Source of the DNA: Pseudomonadota bacterium
Lineage (GTDB): Bacteria; Pseudomonadota; Gammaproteobacteria; JAKAQQ01
Direction: 5' to 3'
Assembly (NCBI GenBank): GCA_021810635.1
Contig: JAJZIH010000003.1
Location: 1 to 56,300, forward strand
Length of the DNA: 56,300 nucleotides
Each line of letters starts with the position of its first letter. Position 1 is the stretch's first letter. The position numbers and the translations under genes are program-made. Below, piece by piece: positions 25,400-36,625 of the stretch. The notes under the pieces are model-generated. The model saw only the letters and a program-made list of their open reading frames with translations, was not told the DNA's origin and ran no database searches.

Positions 25400-26744
25400 C
25401 CGCAAGCCCGCCGCGAGAAGTCTCCTTGTACTGGCTTTGCATGTCGAGCCCGGTCTGACGCATCGTCTGGATGACCTGATCCAGGGAAACCCGGTGTTCC
25501 CCATCCTCCCCGCAGGCCAGCCGCTGGGCGTTGATGGCCTTGACGGCGCCGATGGCATTGCGCTCGATGCAGGGAATTTGGACCAGTCCGCCGACCGGAT
25601 CACAGGTGAGCCCGAGATTGTGTTCCATGCCGATCTCGGCCGCATGTTCGATCTGGGCATTGTTTCCTCCCAGTGCCGCCGCAAGACCGGCCGCGGCCAT
25701 CGAACAGGCCACTCCTACCTCGCCCTGGCATCCCATCTCCGCACCGGAAATCGATGCATTGATCTTATAGAGAATGCAGATGCCGCCAGCAGCCAGAAGA
25801 AAGCGGCGAACACCGGCCTCATCGCCCCCCTTCACATGGAAACGGTAATAGTGCAGGACCGCCGGAACAATCCCGGCCGCTCCATTGGTGGGCGCCGTCA
25901 CGACCCGGCCGCCGCCGGCATTCTCCTCGTTGACCGCGAGCGCATAGGCGTTGACCCAATCCATGATGTCGAAACCGTCCGGGGAGGGGTTCTGCTGAAG
26001 TTTCTGGTACAGACGGGGTGCCCGGCGAACCACATGGAGCCCCCCCGGCAGGGTCCCTTCACTGGTCAGTCCGCGCCGCACGCAGGACTGGAAAGCCCGC
26101 CACAGCCGGTCGAGCCCCTGCTCCACCGACTGGACGCTTTGGGCCGAGCATTCGTTGGCCAGTACGAGCTCGGGGATCGACAGTCCCTGGCGGCGGGCCA
26201 GCGTCAGAAGTTCGGCGGCGGAGCGGTACGGATAGGGGGCATCGGGCAGGCTGCCCCCGGCTCCTGGATCCGGATCTTCGGCTCTCAGGATGAACCCTCC
26301 CCCGATCGAGTAGAAATCCCGGCTGAAACGTACGGCGGGGGCGGGCCCTCCCGCGGTAAACCGCATGCCGTTGCTGTGCCGGGGCAGAAGGGCGTCCCCG
26401 TGAAAGACCAGGTGTTGGGCTTCGGAAAACGGGATCTCCCGAACCCCCAGCAGGCGGAGCGTCCCCTCCCGGCGAATCCGCTCAAGCCGTTCCGGAATCG
26501 TATCCGGATCGATCTCCGCCGGATCCTCGCCTTCGAGTCCCAGGAGGATCGCCTTGTCGGTGCCGTGTCCCCGGCCCGTGAGCGCCAGAGAACCGTAGAG
26601 TTCAACCGTGAGGCTTTCGATTCCACCCCATTCCGGACGCTTTTCGAGATCCTGAAGGAAGGCACGGGCAGCCCGCATGGGTCCCACCGTATGGGAACTC
26701 GAGGGCCCGATGCCGATCTTGAACAACTCGAAAACGCTATACAT
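25380..26744 (-). CDS. sdaA: L-serine ammonia-lyase (single chain, Fe-S)
   Basis: This 454-residue enzyme converts L-serine to pyruvate and ammonia using a 4Fe-4S cluster. The N-terminal beta domain starts [20 protein letters not shown]. The catalytic domain has [11 protein letters not shown]-type [35 protein letters not shown] and [20 protein letters not shown] with the cluster cysteines. The C-terminus GLAVNVVEC ends in the Cys that acts as a tail ligand in SdaA. It lies 4 nt behind putA and is the last gene of the long minus-strand operon. It overlaps the opposing lipoprotein gene by 20 nt. Confidence 0.97.
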   Translation of the reverse strand: MYSVFELFKIGIGPSSSHTVGPMRAARAFLQDLEKRPEWGGIESLTVELYGSLALTGRGHGTDKAILLGLEGEDPAEIDPDTIPERLERIRREGTLRLLGVREIPFSEAQHLVFHGDALLPRHSNGMRFTAGGPAPAVRFSRDFYSIGGGFILRAEDPDPGAGGSLPDAPYPYRSAAELLTLARRQGLSIPELVLANECSAQSVQSVEQGLDRLWRAFQSCVRRGLTSEGTLPGGLHVVRRAPRLYQKLQQNPSPDGFDIMDWVNAYALAVNEENAGGGRVVTAPTNGAAGIVPAVLHYYRFHVKGGDEAGVRRFLLAAGGICILYKINASISGAEMGCQGEVGVACSMAAAGLAAALGGNNAQIEHAAEIGMEHNLGLTCDPVGGLVQIPCIERNAIGAVKAINAQRLACGEDGEHRVSLDQVIQTMRQTGLDMQSQYKETSRGGLAVNVVEC

Positions 26745-26748
26745 GCGA

Positions 26749-29700
26749 CTAGTCTAGTCCATCAACCGGCCGGCCGGAAGGATCGGTCGGCCATTCCTCT
26801 CCCCGGTCGCTCAGATTGAGCAGGGTGGTGTTACCGCCGATCGCCGAAGTATTGACGGTCAGCACCCGCTCCACCGCGAAGCGGTGGAGGTAATGGGGTC
26901 CGCCGGCCTTGGGTCCGGTTCCGGACAGGCCGCTGCCCCCGAAGGGCTGGACGCCGATCACCGCTCCGACCATGTTCCGGTTGATATAGGTGTTGCCGCA
27001 GCACGTCTCCTGAAAAAGACCCTGCACGCGGCGTTCAATCCGGGAGTGGACGCCGAAGGTGAGACCGAACCCGGTGGCATTGATGACGGCCGGGAGGGCA
27101 TCGAGCGATTCCCCCGGGAAACGCAGGATGTGCAGGATGGGCCCGAAAACCTCGCCTCCGATCGACTCGATGGAATCCACCTCCACGATGAGGGGTGCAA
27201 AAAAGCATCCCGCCCCACAGGCTTCGGGAAAAGGCATCTCATAACGAACCCGGCCCTGGGCCCTCATCCGCTCCCGATGGGCTACGAGGCGCTCGCGGGC
27301 GTCCTCGTCGATCACCGGCCCGATGTCGGTGGCGATCCAGCGCGGATCCCCCAGTGTCAGGGTCGCCAGACTGCCCTCGAGCATCCCGAGAACCCGGTCG
27401 GCGATTTCTTCCTGCAGGCAGAGCACCCGTAGGGCCGAACAGCGCTGGCCGGCGGACAGGAAAGCCGACTGGACCACGTCCGTGACGACCTGTTCAGACA
27501 GGGCCGTGCTGTCCACGATCATGGCATTGAGTCCACCGGTTTCAGCCACGAGAACCGGCAGTGCTCCGCCCCGCCCGCTCAGGCTCTTCTGGATCTGCCA
27601 GGCCGTTTCGGTGGAACCGGTGAACGCCACTCCGGCCACGCCGGGATGAGCGGTCAGCGGCTGGCCGACCGAAGGTCCGTCGCCGGGGAGCAGGGCCAGA
27701 ACACCCGCCGGCAGCCCCGATTCGGTCAACAGCCGGAGCACCTGGGCGGCCACGAGGGGTGTCTGCTCCGCGGGTTTGGCCACCACGGCATTGCCGGCGG
27801 CCAGGGCACCGGCGATCTGCCCCGTGAAAATGGCCAGTGGGAAGTTCCAGGGGCTGATACAGGCGAAAACCCCACGCCCCTCGAGCCAGAGTTCGTTGCG
27901 TTCACCGGTCGGGCCCGGCAGGAGGGTCGGCCTCTCAAACTCGGCCCGGGCGCGCGCGGCATAGTACCGCAGTGCATCGACGGCCTCGCGCAGTTCCGCC
28001 CAGGCGTCCGGAATCGTTTTACCGGCCTCGCGGACCAGAAGACCGACGAGAAGCCCCCGATTGGTCTCGAAACGCTCGGCAGTCCGTTCCAGAACCCCGG
28101 CGCGGGCCGCTCCCCGTAACCGGTTCCAGGCCGGCTGGGCGTCTCGCCCCACCCGAACCGCCCGGTCGACCTGTTCCGCCCCGGCCTCGTAGACAATGCC
28201 CACGGGATCGGCCCGGTCCGCCGGGTTGCGGATGGGTCGGGTGCGCCCCGCTTCTTCACGGCCGCCGATCCAGGGATGCGCCTCGAAGGGTCCCTGCCGG
28301 CTGCTCGCGCGCATTTCGCCCCGTAACTCCTCCCACTCGCGCCGGCTGGCCCGGTTAAGACCACGGGAATTCCGCCGTTCCGGGAGGTAGAGGTCAGAAG
28401 GCAGGGGGATGCCTGGATGCGGCGCTCCTCCCGTGGCCAATACCTCCTCGACCGGATCGTCCACGATCGAGGCGGCGGGGATGCGGGGATCTGCGATGCG
28501 ATGGACGAAAGACGTGTTGGCCCCGTTTTCGAGCAGGCGCCGGACCAGGTAGGGCAGGAGATCGCGGTGGGCACCGCATGGCGCGTAAATCCGGCAGGGC
28601 GCCGAAAAATCCGGGTCCCCTTGAGCGGCGGCATAGAGCCCCTCGCCCATGCCGAACAGGCGCTGGCACTCGAAGGACGATGAAGACCCGGCCAGTTCAA
28701 TCACCCAGGCCAGGGTCAGTGCGTTATGGGTCGCAAACTGCGGATAAAGCCCGGGGTGCCGAAACAGCCGGCCCGCCGTGGCGAGATAGGACACGTCGGT
28801 CGCGGCTTTGCGCGTCAGAACCGGGTAGTTGCTCAACCCCTCCTGTTGCGCCCATTTGATTTCGCTGTCCCAGTAGGCCCCCTTGACGAGCCGGACCGGG
28901 ATGGTCTTCCCGACCTCCCGGGCCCAGTCGCCCAACCGGTCGACCAGCGGGGTGACCCGCTTGCCATAGGCCTGCACGGCCAATCCGAGGAGCGGATAAT
29001 CGCCAAGCTCCCGGTTGCGGTAGACCCGGTCGAAAACGGCGAGCCCGAGTTCCAGGCGGTGGGCCTCCTCGGCATCGATCGTGAGCCCGATTCCGGAATC
29101 GCGGGCCTTGACCGCCAGGCGACTCACTCGATCCGCGAGATTCTCCAGCATGCCCGGTCCCTGGGCGAAATCAAAACGGGGATGGAGGGCTGAGAGCTTG
29201 ATGCTGATGCTGTCGGCATCGATCCCGGCCGGTCCGCGACGGGCCCGGGCCGTGGCATCGATGGCCTGGGCGTACGCCTCCCAGTAGCGATCGGCATCGG
29301 CAAAGGTCAGGGCCGCCTCCCCCAGCATGTCGAAGGAGAAACGGTGCCGGCCATCGCGCAGGGGGCGGGCCTGACTCAGCGCGTCATCGATCGTGGCCCC
29401 CATGACGAACTGGTTGCCCATCATTTTCATGACGCGCAGCAGGACCGTCCGGACCAGAGGCTCGCTGCGGCGACCGACGAGGCGCAGGAGCCTCTCCCAC
29501 CCTCCCCCATCACCCTCCTCCGCAGGCTGCACCAGCTGGCCGGTCAGGAGCAGTCCCCAGCTCGCCGCATTGATCAACCAGGAATCGCTGTTCCCGAGGT
29601 GTCGACGCCAGGCGGCACCTCCGATCTTGTCCTCGATCAGCCGGTCGGCCGTCGCCCGGTCCGGAATGCGGATCAGGGTCTCGGCCAGACCCATGAGGAC

Positions 29701-29966
29701 GATCCCCTCCCGGGTCGAAAGGTCGTATTCCGTGAGCAGATCCTCGATGCCGGGCCGCCAGCCGCTCCTCCGCTCGCGGACCGCCTGGACCCACCGGAGT
29801 GCCCGGGTGCGCGCATGGGAGCGCTGCCGGGCGTCCAGCGGCACGGTTTCCATGAGCGAACCCAAAAGCATCTTCTCCTCCATGAGAAAAAAATCCTCCA
29901 GCGTTCCATCACCCGGGAAAAACGCCGGTACTTCCGGCCAGACAAAATCGACCTCCGGGGGAGCTT

Positions 29967-29970
<4 letters not shown>
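26749..29970 (-). CDS. putA: Bifunctional proline dehydrogenase / L-glutamate gamma-semialdehyde dehydrogenase
   Basis: This 1073-residue protein oxidises proline to glutamate. Residues about 80-500 form the FAD-dependent proline dehydrogenase barrel, with [15 protein letters not shown] near 363 and a conserved [20 protein letters not shown]. Residues about 560-1050 form the aldehyde dehydrogenase, with [20 protein letters not shown], the base Glu in ETGGLN near 806 and the catalytic Cys in SAGQRCSAL near 842. The N-terminal ribbon-helix-helix of E. coli PutA is missing, so it should not autoregulate by DNA binding. The start is GTG 29970, overlapping the icd stop as GTGA. Confidence 0.97.
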
Positions 29971-31210
<1,240 letters not shown>

Positions 31211-31214
<4 letters not shown>

Positions 31215-32176
31215 TTGACTCCCAAGGTCATCGCAGAAAAATCAGGCGACTCGACGGACCCATCCGCCCGGGCTCCCTCCGGAGAATCGTCCTGGAGGGC
31301 CAGGAAACCACTGCGGCCGGGAATGGAACCGTAGCGGATCCCGCAGGCCGGGCACCGCATCCGGTTGAGGCCGCGGTAGAACGCTCCGAGTCCCACGAGA
31401 TCCACACCCGCCTCGCGCCAACGCAAGAGCAGCCGCCTGAGCAGCGGCCGGTAGCGGATCCCCTCAAGCTCGGCATGGAGTGTCCAGACCTGGTCCCGGG
31501 ATTCTTCCCGGGTCCGGTCGAAGAGGCCATCCACGGCCGCCTCGGCATCGCTCCCCTCCCGTCCGATCAGCTCATCGAGCGTCGGCAGGGTGGTCGGTAT
31601 CTGCAGGCAGCGGGAGACGCGGGAGGTCAGCCGAGGGTAAAACGGATGCCGGCCCCGGGTATCGCTGGCATAGGCCAGCCCGTATTCCTCCTCGAGCGCA
31701 AACGCGGTTTCGTTCATCTGCCATCCCGCCGCTCCGACCGTCGACGGCGGAGCGCCGAAAACCGAGTCATAGGCGCGAAGGGCGCGCTCGAACTCCCGCC
31801 GAGTCCAGGCGGCATCCGCCCGCACCACCCCGTCCTGCCACCGGCAGTGGTCGTAGGCGTGGAGGCCCACCTCGAAGCCCGCCGCCCGCACCCGACGCAT
31901 CTCCTCGCCCGCCCGCCGGCCGATGTGAGGGCCCGGCAGCAGCACGCCGTAAAGGAGCGTCCGGATCCCGTAGTTCCCGACAATCGAGGTCCGGCGCACT
32001 TTCCCGACGAAACCGGGTCGGAAGACGCGCCGGATCGCGCGGCCCGTATGATCGGGCCCGACCGAAAAGAGGAAGGTGGCCCCGACCCCGACCTCGAGAA
32101 AAAGATCCCGGAGCCTGGGAACCCCGATGCGGCTGCCGCGCAGGGTATCAACATCGACCTTGAGTGCGATGCGCAT
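31211..32176 (-). CDS. arnD: ArnD-type deformylase (polysaccharide deacetylase fold)
   Basis: This 321-residue protein of the NodB homology fold has [17 protein letters not shown] at the N-terminus with the metal-binding Asp pair, [19 protein letters not shown], and [16 protein letters not shown] with the second metal motif. This pattern matches ArnD, which removes the formyl group from undecaprenyl phosphate-4-formamido-L-arabinose before transfer to lipid A. The C-terminal 40 residues add [14 protein letters not shown], a possible metal site, and a tail. The stop overlaps the icd start as ATGA. Confidence 0.9.
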
Positions 32177-32181
32177 GGGGT

Positions 32182-33240
32182 TCAGTCGGAGACATCCTCG
32201 CTGACCAGGCGTCCCGCCTGGGCGACGTCCGTCCGATAGGCTTCAAAAATCCGCCGGAGGGCCGTCTCGAAATCGACCCGGGGTTCCCAGCCGAGCTCAC
32301 GCCGGGCGTCCTCGATCGACGGGACGCGGTTGTCGATGTCCTGATAACCCTCTCCGTAATAGTCGCTGGCACTGACCTCGACCAGGCGGACGGAGGCCGC
32401 CGTGGCGGCATACTCCGGATAACTCCTGGCGAGCTCGAGCATCCGCTCGGCCAGTTCCCGCACGGAATACTGGTTGTTGGGGTTGCCGATGTTGTAGATC
32501 CGCCGGCTCGCCACCCCGCCCTCGTTCCGGATGATGCGCAGCAGGGCGTCGACCCCGTCGTCAATGTAGGTATAGGAACGGCGGCGGCGTCCGCCGTCGA
32601 CGAGCCGGATGTCCTCGCCCCGGACGATATGACCGAGGAACTGGGTCACCACGCGGGAACTCCCTTCCTTGGCAGCATGAATGTTGTCGAGCCCGGGGCC
32701 GATCCAGTTGAACGGCCGGATGAGGGTGAAATCCAGCTGTTCCTCGATTCCGTAGGCCCAGATCACTCGGTCGAGCAGCTGCTTCGAACAGCTGTAGATC
32801 CAGCGCTGCCGGGGAATCGGCCCCAGCACGAAGTTGGACTCGTACGGGTCGAAGGCCGGGTCCGGACACATCCCGTAGACCTCGGACGTGGAGGGGAAAA
32901 TGACCCGTTTCCGGTAACGGACGCATTGGCGGATGATCGGCAGGTTGGCCTCGAAATCCAGACTGAACACCTTGAGGGGCTCCCGGACATAGGCCGCGGG
33001 CGTGGCAATGGCGACCAGGGGCAGGATGACATCACATTTCTTGACGTGGTATTCGACCCACTCGCGGTTGATCGTGAGGTCGCCCTCGAAAAAATGGAAA
33101 CGGGGATGGTCGGTCAAGGCCGCAATCCGGTCCGAGAACATGTCCATGCCGAAAACCAGCCAGTCGGTTTCCTTGAGAATGCGCTGGCTCAGGTGATGGC
33201 CGATAAAACCATTAACCCCGAGAATGAGGATTTTCTTCAC
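32182..33240 (-). CDS. UDP-glucuronate decarboxylase (ArnA C-terminal half as separate gene)
   Basis: This 352-residue NAD-dependent epimerase/dehydratase starts KKILILGVNGFIGHHLSQRI with the Rossmann glycine motif. It carries STSEVYGMC, YSCSKQLLDRVIWAYG with the catalytic Tyr and Lys, RPFNWIGPGLDNI and RRSYTYIDDGVDALL. These match the dehydrogenase half of ArnA, which oxidises and decarboxylates UDP-glucuronate to UDP-4-keto-pentose. In E. coli this half is fused to the formyltransferase; here it stands alone. The start is GTG 33240, with AGGGAG 5 nt upstream, overlapping the formyltransferase gene by 29 nt. Confidence 0.93.
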   Translation of the reverse strand: MKKILILGVNGFIGHHLSQRILKETDWLVFGMDMFSDRIAALTDHPRFHFFEGDLTINREWVEYHVKKCDVILPLVAIATPAAYVREPLKVFSLDFEANLPIIRQCVRYRKRVIFPSTSEVYGMCPDPAFDPYESNFVLGPIPRQRWIYSCSKQLLDRVIWAYGIEEQLDFTLIRPFNWIGPGLDNIHAAKEGSSRVVTQFLGHIVRGEDIRLVDGGRRRRSYTYIDDGVDALLRIIRNEGGVASRRIYNIGNPNNQYSVRELAERMLELARSYPEYAATAASVRLVEVSASDYYGEGYQDIDNRVPSIEDARRELGWEPRVDFETALRRIFEAYRTDVAQAGRLVSEDVSD

Positions 33241-34153
33241 GAGGGCTCCCTAACGCAACGGGTTTCTGAAGATCCGGGGGAGAATCGGCATCCGGGGGAT
33301 GCCAGCGGTATTCTAACACCTCGATTCGTCCACCGTCGCCGCAATCCGCGAAAATGGCGCTTCCCTCCCGGTACAGGGTGGGCCGCGGATGGCGCGCGGG
33401 TACGGGATCGGGGCGGGCCCGGTCGATCCACAACCGGACGGAGCCGCAGTCCGTAAAAGCACCCGGGAACGGAGGGGCCACGGCCCGGATCAGGTTATGG
33501 ATCTCGAGTGCCGGGCGCCGCCAGTCGATGCGTCCGTCTTCCGGCCGCCTGCGGCCGTAATATTCCTCCCGGAGCAGCGGCAGGGGCCGCGGGATCACCT
33601 GTCCGGCCACGAGCGGCCCGAGGCTCCGGGCCAAAACCAGTTCGGCCGCAAAGGCCACCTTCCGCGAGACCTCGAGGGCCTGGTCGGTCATCAGGATCGG
33701 GACCGCCATCTGGTCCACCAGCGCCCCGGCGTCGGCCCGTTCGGTCATGAAGTGGAGGCTCGCCCCGGTCTCCCGTTCGCCGCGGAGGATAGCCCAGTTG
33801 ACGGGTGCGCGCCCCCGGTAGCGGGGCAGAAGCGACCCATGCAGGTTGAGCGCTCCCTGGCGGCCCGTCCGCACAAGAGGACCGGGCAGGAGATGCCGGT
33901 AGTAGAAGGAAAACAGGAAATCCGGTTCGAGCGCCGAAAGATCCGCCTCGAGTCCGGGCAGGGCCTCCCGCTCCGGTTCGATGCAGGGCAGATGCTCGCG
34001 GCGGGCGAGTTCCCGGACGCTGCCGTACCAGCGGGACTCCATCGGATCGTCGGGATGGGTGACAACCAGCGCCACCTCGATCCCCTGGTCCAAGAGGACC
34101 GACAATCCGCGGCATCCGACTTCGTGGTAGGCGAAAACGACGGTCCGGGTCAT
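33212..34153 (-). CDS. UDP-aminoarabinose formyltransferase (ArnA N-terminal half as separate gene)
   Basis: This 313-residue formyltransferase has the catalytic triad expected from ArnA and methionyl-tRNA formyltransferase: Asn and His in NLHGSLLPRYRGRAPVNWAI and Asp in ERADAGALVDQ. It starts TRTVVFAYHEVGCRGLSVLL, very close to the ArnA opening. It uses N10-formyl-tetrahydrofolate to formylate UDP-4-amino-4-deoxy-L-arabinose. The C-terminal 25 residues are Pro/Ser-rich and lie in the overlap with the decarboxylase gene. ATGA links it to arnC. Confidence 0.93.
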   Translation of the reverse strand: MTRTVVFAYHEVGCRGLSVLLDQGIEVALVVTHPDDPMESRWYGSVRELARREHLPCIEPEREALPGLEADLSALEPDFLFSFYYRHLLPGPLVRTGRQGALNLHGSLLPRYRGRAPVNWAILRGERETGASLHFMTERADAGALVDQMAVPILMTDQALEVSRKVAFAAELVLARSLGPLVAGQVIPRPLPLLREEYYGRRRPEDGRIDWRRPALEIHNLIRAVAPPFPGAFTDCGSVRLWIDRARPDPVPARHPRPTLYREGSAIFADCGDGGRIEVLEYRWHPPDADSPPDLQKPVALGSPREENPHSRG

Positions 34154-35109
34154 GCCCGGCGCATCCCAGGCCGTTCCAAAACCGCCTGGATGAGATACCG
34201 CGGGCGCTTCTGGACCTGCTGGTAAATGCGTCCGACGTATTCGCCGAGGAGGCCGATGCCAAACAGGAGGACGCCGATCAGGAAAAAGACAATTCCGAAC
34301 AGGGTAAAGACGCCCTTTACCTGGGGACCGAAAAAGATGCGCTGGAAGGCAAGATACAGCACGAGGATCCCGGAGGTGAGGGCCAGCACGATCCCCAAAA
34401 ACGAAAAAATCTGGAGCGGGACCACGGAAAACCCCGTCACCAGATCGAAGTTGAGGCGGATCAGCCGGTAGAGGGAATACTTGGAATGCCCCGCCTGGCG
34501 CTCGTGGTGCTCGACCTCGATCTCGGTGGGGTGGGCCGCAAACAGGTAGGCCAGCGCGGGAATGAACGTATGGATTTCCTCGCAGCGGTTGATGGCATCC
34601 ACGATGGAACGGTCATAACCTCGGAGCATGCACCCCTGATCCGTCATGTGCACGCGTGTGATCCGCTCGCGGATCCGGTTCATGAGCCGGGAGGCCAGGC
34701 GGCGCCAGAGATGATCATGCCGTCGGCGGCGGATGGTCCCGACATAGTCGCATCCGGCCTCCAGCGCCTCGATCAGGCGGGGGATTTCCTCGGGCGGGTT
34801 CTGCAGGTCGGCATCCAGGGTCACGATCCGGCGTCCGCGCGCGAACTCGAAGCCGGCGAGGATGGCGGCATGCTGGCCGAAGTTGGACTGGAAGAAGACG
34901 ATCCGCACGGTCTCGGGATGCCGCTCGAACGTCTGGCGCAAGAGGGCCGGCGTGTGATCCCGGCTGCCGTCATCGATGAAAATCACCTCGTAGGGGGCAC
35001 CCACTCCGTCGAGGACCGGGAACAGCCGGTCGAACAGGCGGGGAAGGCTCGCCTCCTCGTTGTAGACCGGAATGACGACGGACAGGAAAGGTGCGTCCGG
35101 GCCGTTCAT
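34150..35109 (-). CDS. arnC: Undecaprenyl-phosphate 4-formamido-arabinose transferase
   Basis: This 319-residue GT2 glycosyltransferase has two C-terminal membrane helices. VVIPVYNEEASLPRLFDRL, EVIFIDDGSRDHTPALLR, VTLDADLQNPPEEIPRL and DQGCMLRGYDRSIVDAI match ArnC, followed by HHERQAGHSKYSLYRLIRL. It moves the formylated sugar onto undecaprenyl phosphate at the inner membrane. I start at ATG 35109, where it overlaps the arnB stop as ATGA; the upstream frame is Arg/Pro-rich and not protein-like. Confidence 0.94.
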   Translation of the reverse strand: MNGPDAPFLSVVIPVYNEEASLPRLFDRLFPVLDGVGAPYEVIFIDDGSRDHTPALLRQTFERHPETVRIVFFQSNFGQHAAILAGFEFARGRRIVTLDADLQNPPEEIPRLIEALEAGCDYVGTIRRRRHDHLWRRLASRLMNRIRERITRVHMTDQGCMLRGYDRSIVDAINRCEEIHTFIPALAYLFAAHPTEIEVEHHERQAGHSKYSLYRLIRLNFDLVTGFSVVPLQIFSFLGIVLALTSGILVLYLAFQRIFFGPQVKGVFTLFGIVFFLIGVLLFGIGLLGEYVGRIYQQVQKRPRYLIQAVLERPGMRRA

Positions 35110-36251
35110 GCACCCCCCCCGCCGAGAATCTGTCCCAGAGCCCGGCAGACCCGGTCGACGTCGCCCTCGGTCATGGCCGGGAAGAGCGGCAGCGTGACGG
35201 TTTCCCGTCCGATGCGTTCGGCGTTCGGGAACCGCCCCGGGTGCCAGTCGCACAGTGCCCGGTACAGCGTGAGCGGGGGCAGGGCCGGATAATGCATGCC
35301 GGTCCCGATGCCGTGACTGCGCATCCGTTCCTGCAGTTCACGCCGCCCGAAGCCCAGCGTTTCAAAGGGGACGAGGACCGTCAACATGTGCCAGGCATGT
35401 CCCTCATCACCCCATTCGGGCAGGACGAGCCCCCAGGGGTTGGATTCGAGCCGCGCAAAATAGTAGCCCGCAAGTTCCCGGCGGCGACGGTTGAACGCGT
35501 CGAGCCGCTTGAGTTGTCCCAGCCCGACGCGGGCCGCCACGTCGCTCAGGTTGTGCTTGCCGGCCGCCAGCTCGACATCGTAACTGCCGTCGTCCGCCTT
35601 GCGCAGGCCGTGGAATCGCAGCCGTTCGAGCCGGTCGGCCCAGTCGACGCGCCCGGCCGGCAGCGAGATCGCCGCCCCCTCGATCGTGGTCATGTTCTTG
35701 TTGGCATGGAAGCTGAAACAGACGAGGTCCCCGAAACTGCCGATTTCCCGTCCGCGGTAGCGGGCGCCGATGGCATGCGCGGCGTCCTCGACCACGACCA
35801 AGTGGTGACGGCGGGCCACGGCCTGCAACGCCTCGAGCGCGACCGGGAGGCCGGCAAAATGCACCGGCATGACCGCCCGGGTCCGGGGGGTCACGGCGGC
35901 GGCCACGGCCGCCGGAGTGAGATTGCGGCTGGCGAGATCCACATCCACGAAAACCGGTGTCGCCCCGACCCGGAGGACCACGTTGGCACTCGCCGCAAAG
36001 GTCATGGCCGGTACGATCACCTCATCACCCGGACCCACCCCGATCGTGCGCAACGACTCCTCGAGGGCCCCGGTCGCATGGGCGAAGCACAGCACGCGCC
36101 GGTCATGACCCAGCCGCGAGACGAGCGCCGCCTCGAGTTCGGCGACCCGGGGGCCCGAGGTGATCCACCCGGAGCGGAACACGTCGAGGACTCCCGCCAG
36201 GGTCTCCTCATCGAACGAAGGCCGGGTAAAAGGCAGGAACGGTTCGTTCAT
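35106..36251 (-). CDS. arnB: UDP-4-amino-4-deoxy-L-arabinose aminotransferase
   Basis: This 381-residue PLP enzyme of the DegT/DnrJ/EryC1 family begins FLPFTRPSFDEETLAGVLDV, an ArnB hallmark. PLP-binding elements include CFAHATGALEESL, VEDAAHAIGARYRG and the Schiff-base Lys in SFHANKNMTTIEGAA. It transfers the amino group of glutamate to UDP-4-keto-arabinose, giving 2-oxoglutarate. Overlaps of 4 nt join it to arnE and arnC. A glutamate-using step sits in one operon with putA (a glutamate source) and icd (a 2-oxoglutarate source). Confidence 0.95.
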   Translation of the reverse strand: MNEPFLPFTRPSFDEETLAGVLDVFRSGWITSGPRVAELEAALVSRLGHDRRVLCFAHATGALEESLRTIGVGPGDEVIVPAMTFAASANVVLRVGATPVFVDVDLASRNLTPAAVAAAVTPRTRAVMPVHFAGLPVALEALQAVARRHHLVVVEDAAHAIGARYRGREIGSFGDLVCFSFHANKNMTTIEGAAISLPAGRVDWADRLERLRFHGLRKADDGSYDVELAAGKHNLSDVAARVGLGQLKRLDAFNRRRRELAGYYFARLESNPWGLVLPEWGDEGHAWHMLTVLVPFETLGFGRRELQERMRSHGIGTGMHYPALPPLTLYRALCDWHPGRFPNAERIGRETVTLPLFPAMTEGDVDRVCRALGQILGGGGA

Positions 36252-36625
36252 TGATTTCCCCGAGCCAGGAGGACCACGCCGGCGATGATGACGAGGATCC
36301 CGAGCCACTGCAGCGGCTCCAGGCGCTCCGAGAAGAACACCCAGGCGCCGATAGCCGTCACGACATAGCCCAAGGACAGCATCGGGTAGGCCAGGCTCAC
36401 CTCGACCCGGGAGAGCGCCAGGATCCAGACCACGAGACTCACGGCGTAACAGGCGAGTCCCCCCAGGATGTAGGGGTTCTGCATCAGGGCCCACCCGCTC
36501 CGGAGCAGCGTCTCGGGACTCAGGGCAATGGGGCCCATGCCTCGGACCGCCATCTTGAGCAGCAACTGGGCGATGGCATTCAGGAGGACACCGGCCAGGA
36601 TCAGGAGCAGGGCGAGCAGACTCAC
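36248..36625 (-). CDS. arnE: ArnE-like small EamA/SMR membrane protein
   Basis: This 125-residue protein has four predicted membrane helices and the SMR/EamA pattern: LLILAGVLLNAIAQLLLKMA, then VSLAYPMLSLGYVVTAIGAW with a conserved LAYP turn, and FFSERLEPLQWLGILVI. In the arn pathway ArnE and ArnF flip undecaprenyl-linked aminoarabinose to the periplasmic face. Only one such gene is seen here, so it may act as a homodimer. I chose GTG 36625 because it overlaps the arnT stop as GTGA, matching the style of the whole operon. Confidence 0.85.
   Translation of the reverse strand: MSLLALLLILAGVLLNAIAQLLLKMAVRGMGPIALSPETLLRSGWALMQNPYILGGLACYAVSLVVWILALSRVEVSLAYPMLSLGYVVTAIGAWVFFSERLEPLQWLGILVIIAGVVLLARGNQ

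Noticed and set aside
25350-26819. A 489-codon plus-strand frame opposite sdaA
   Set aside because: No family signal; mirrors the codon pattern of sdaA.
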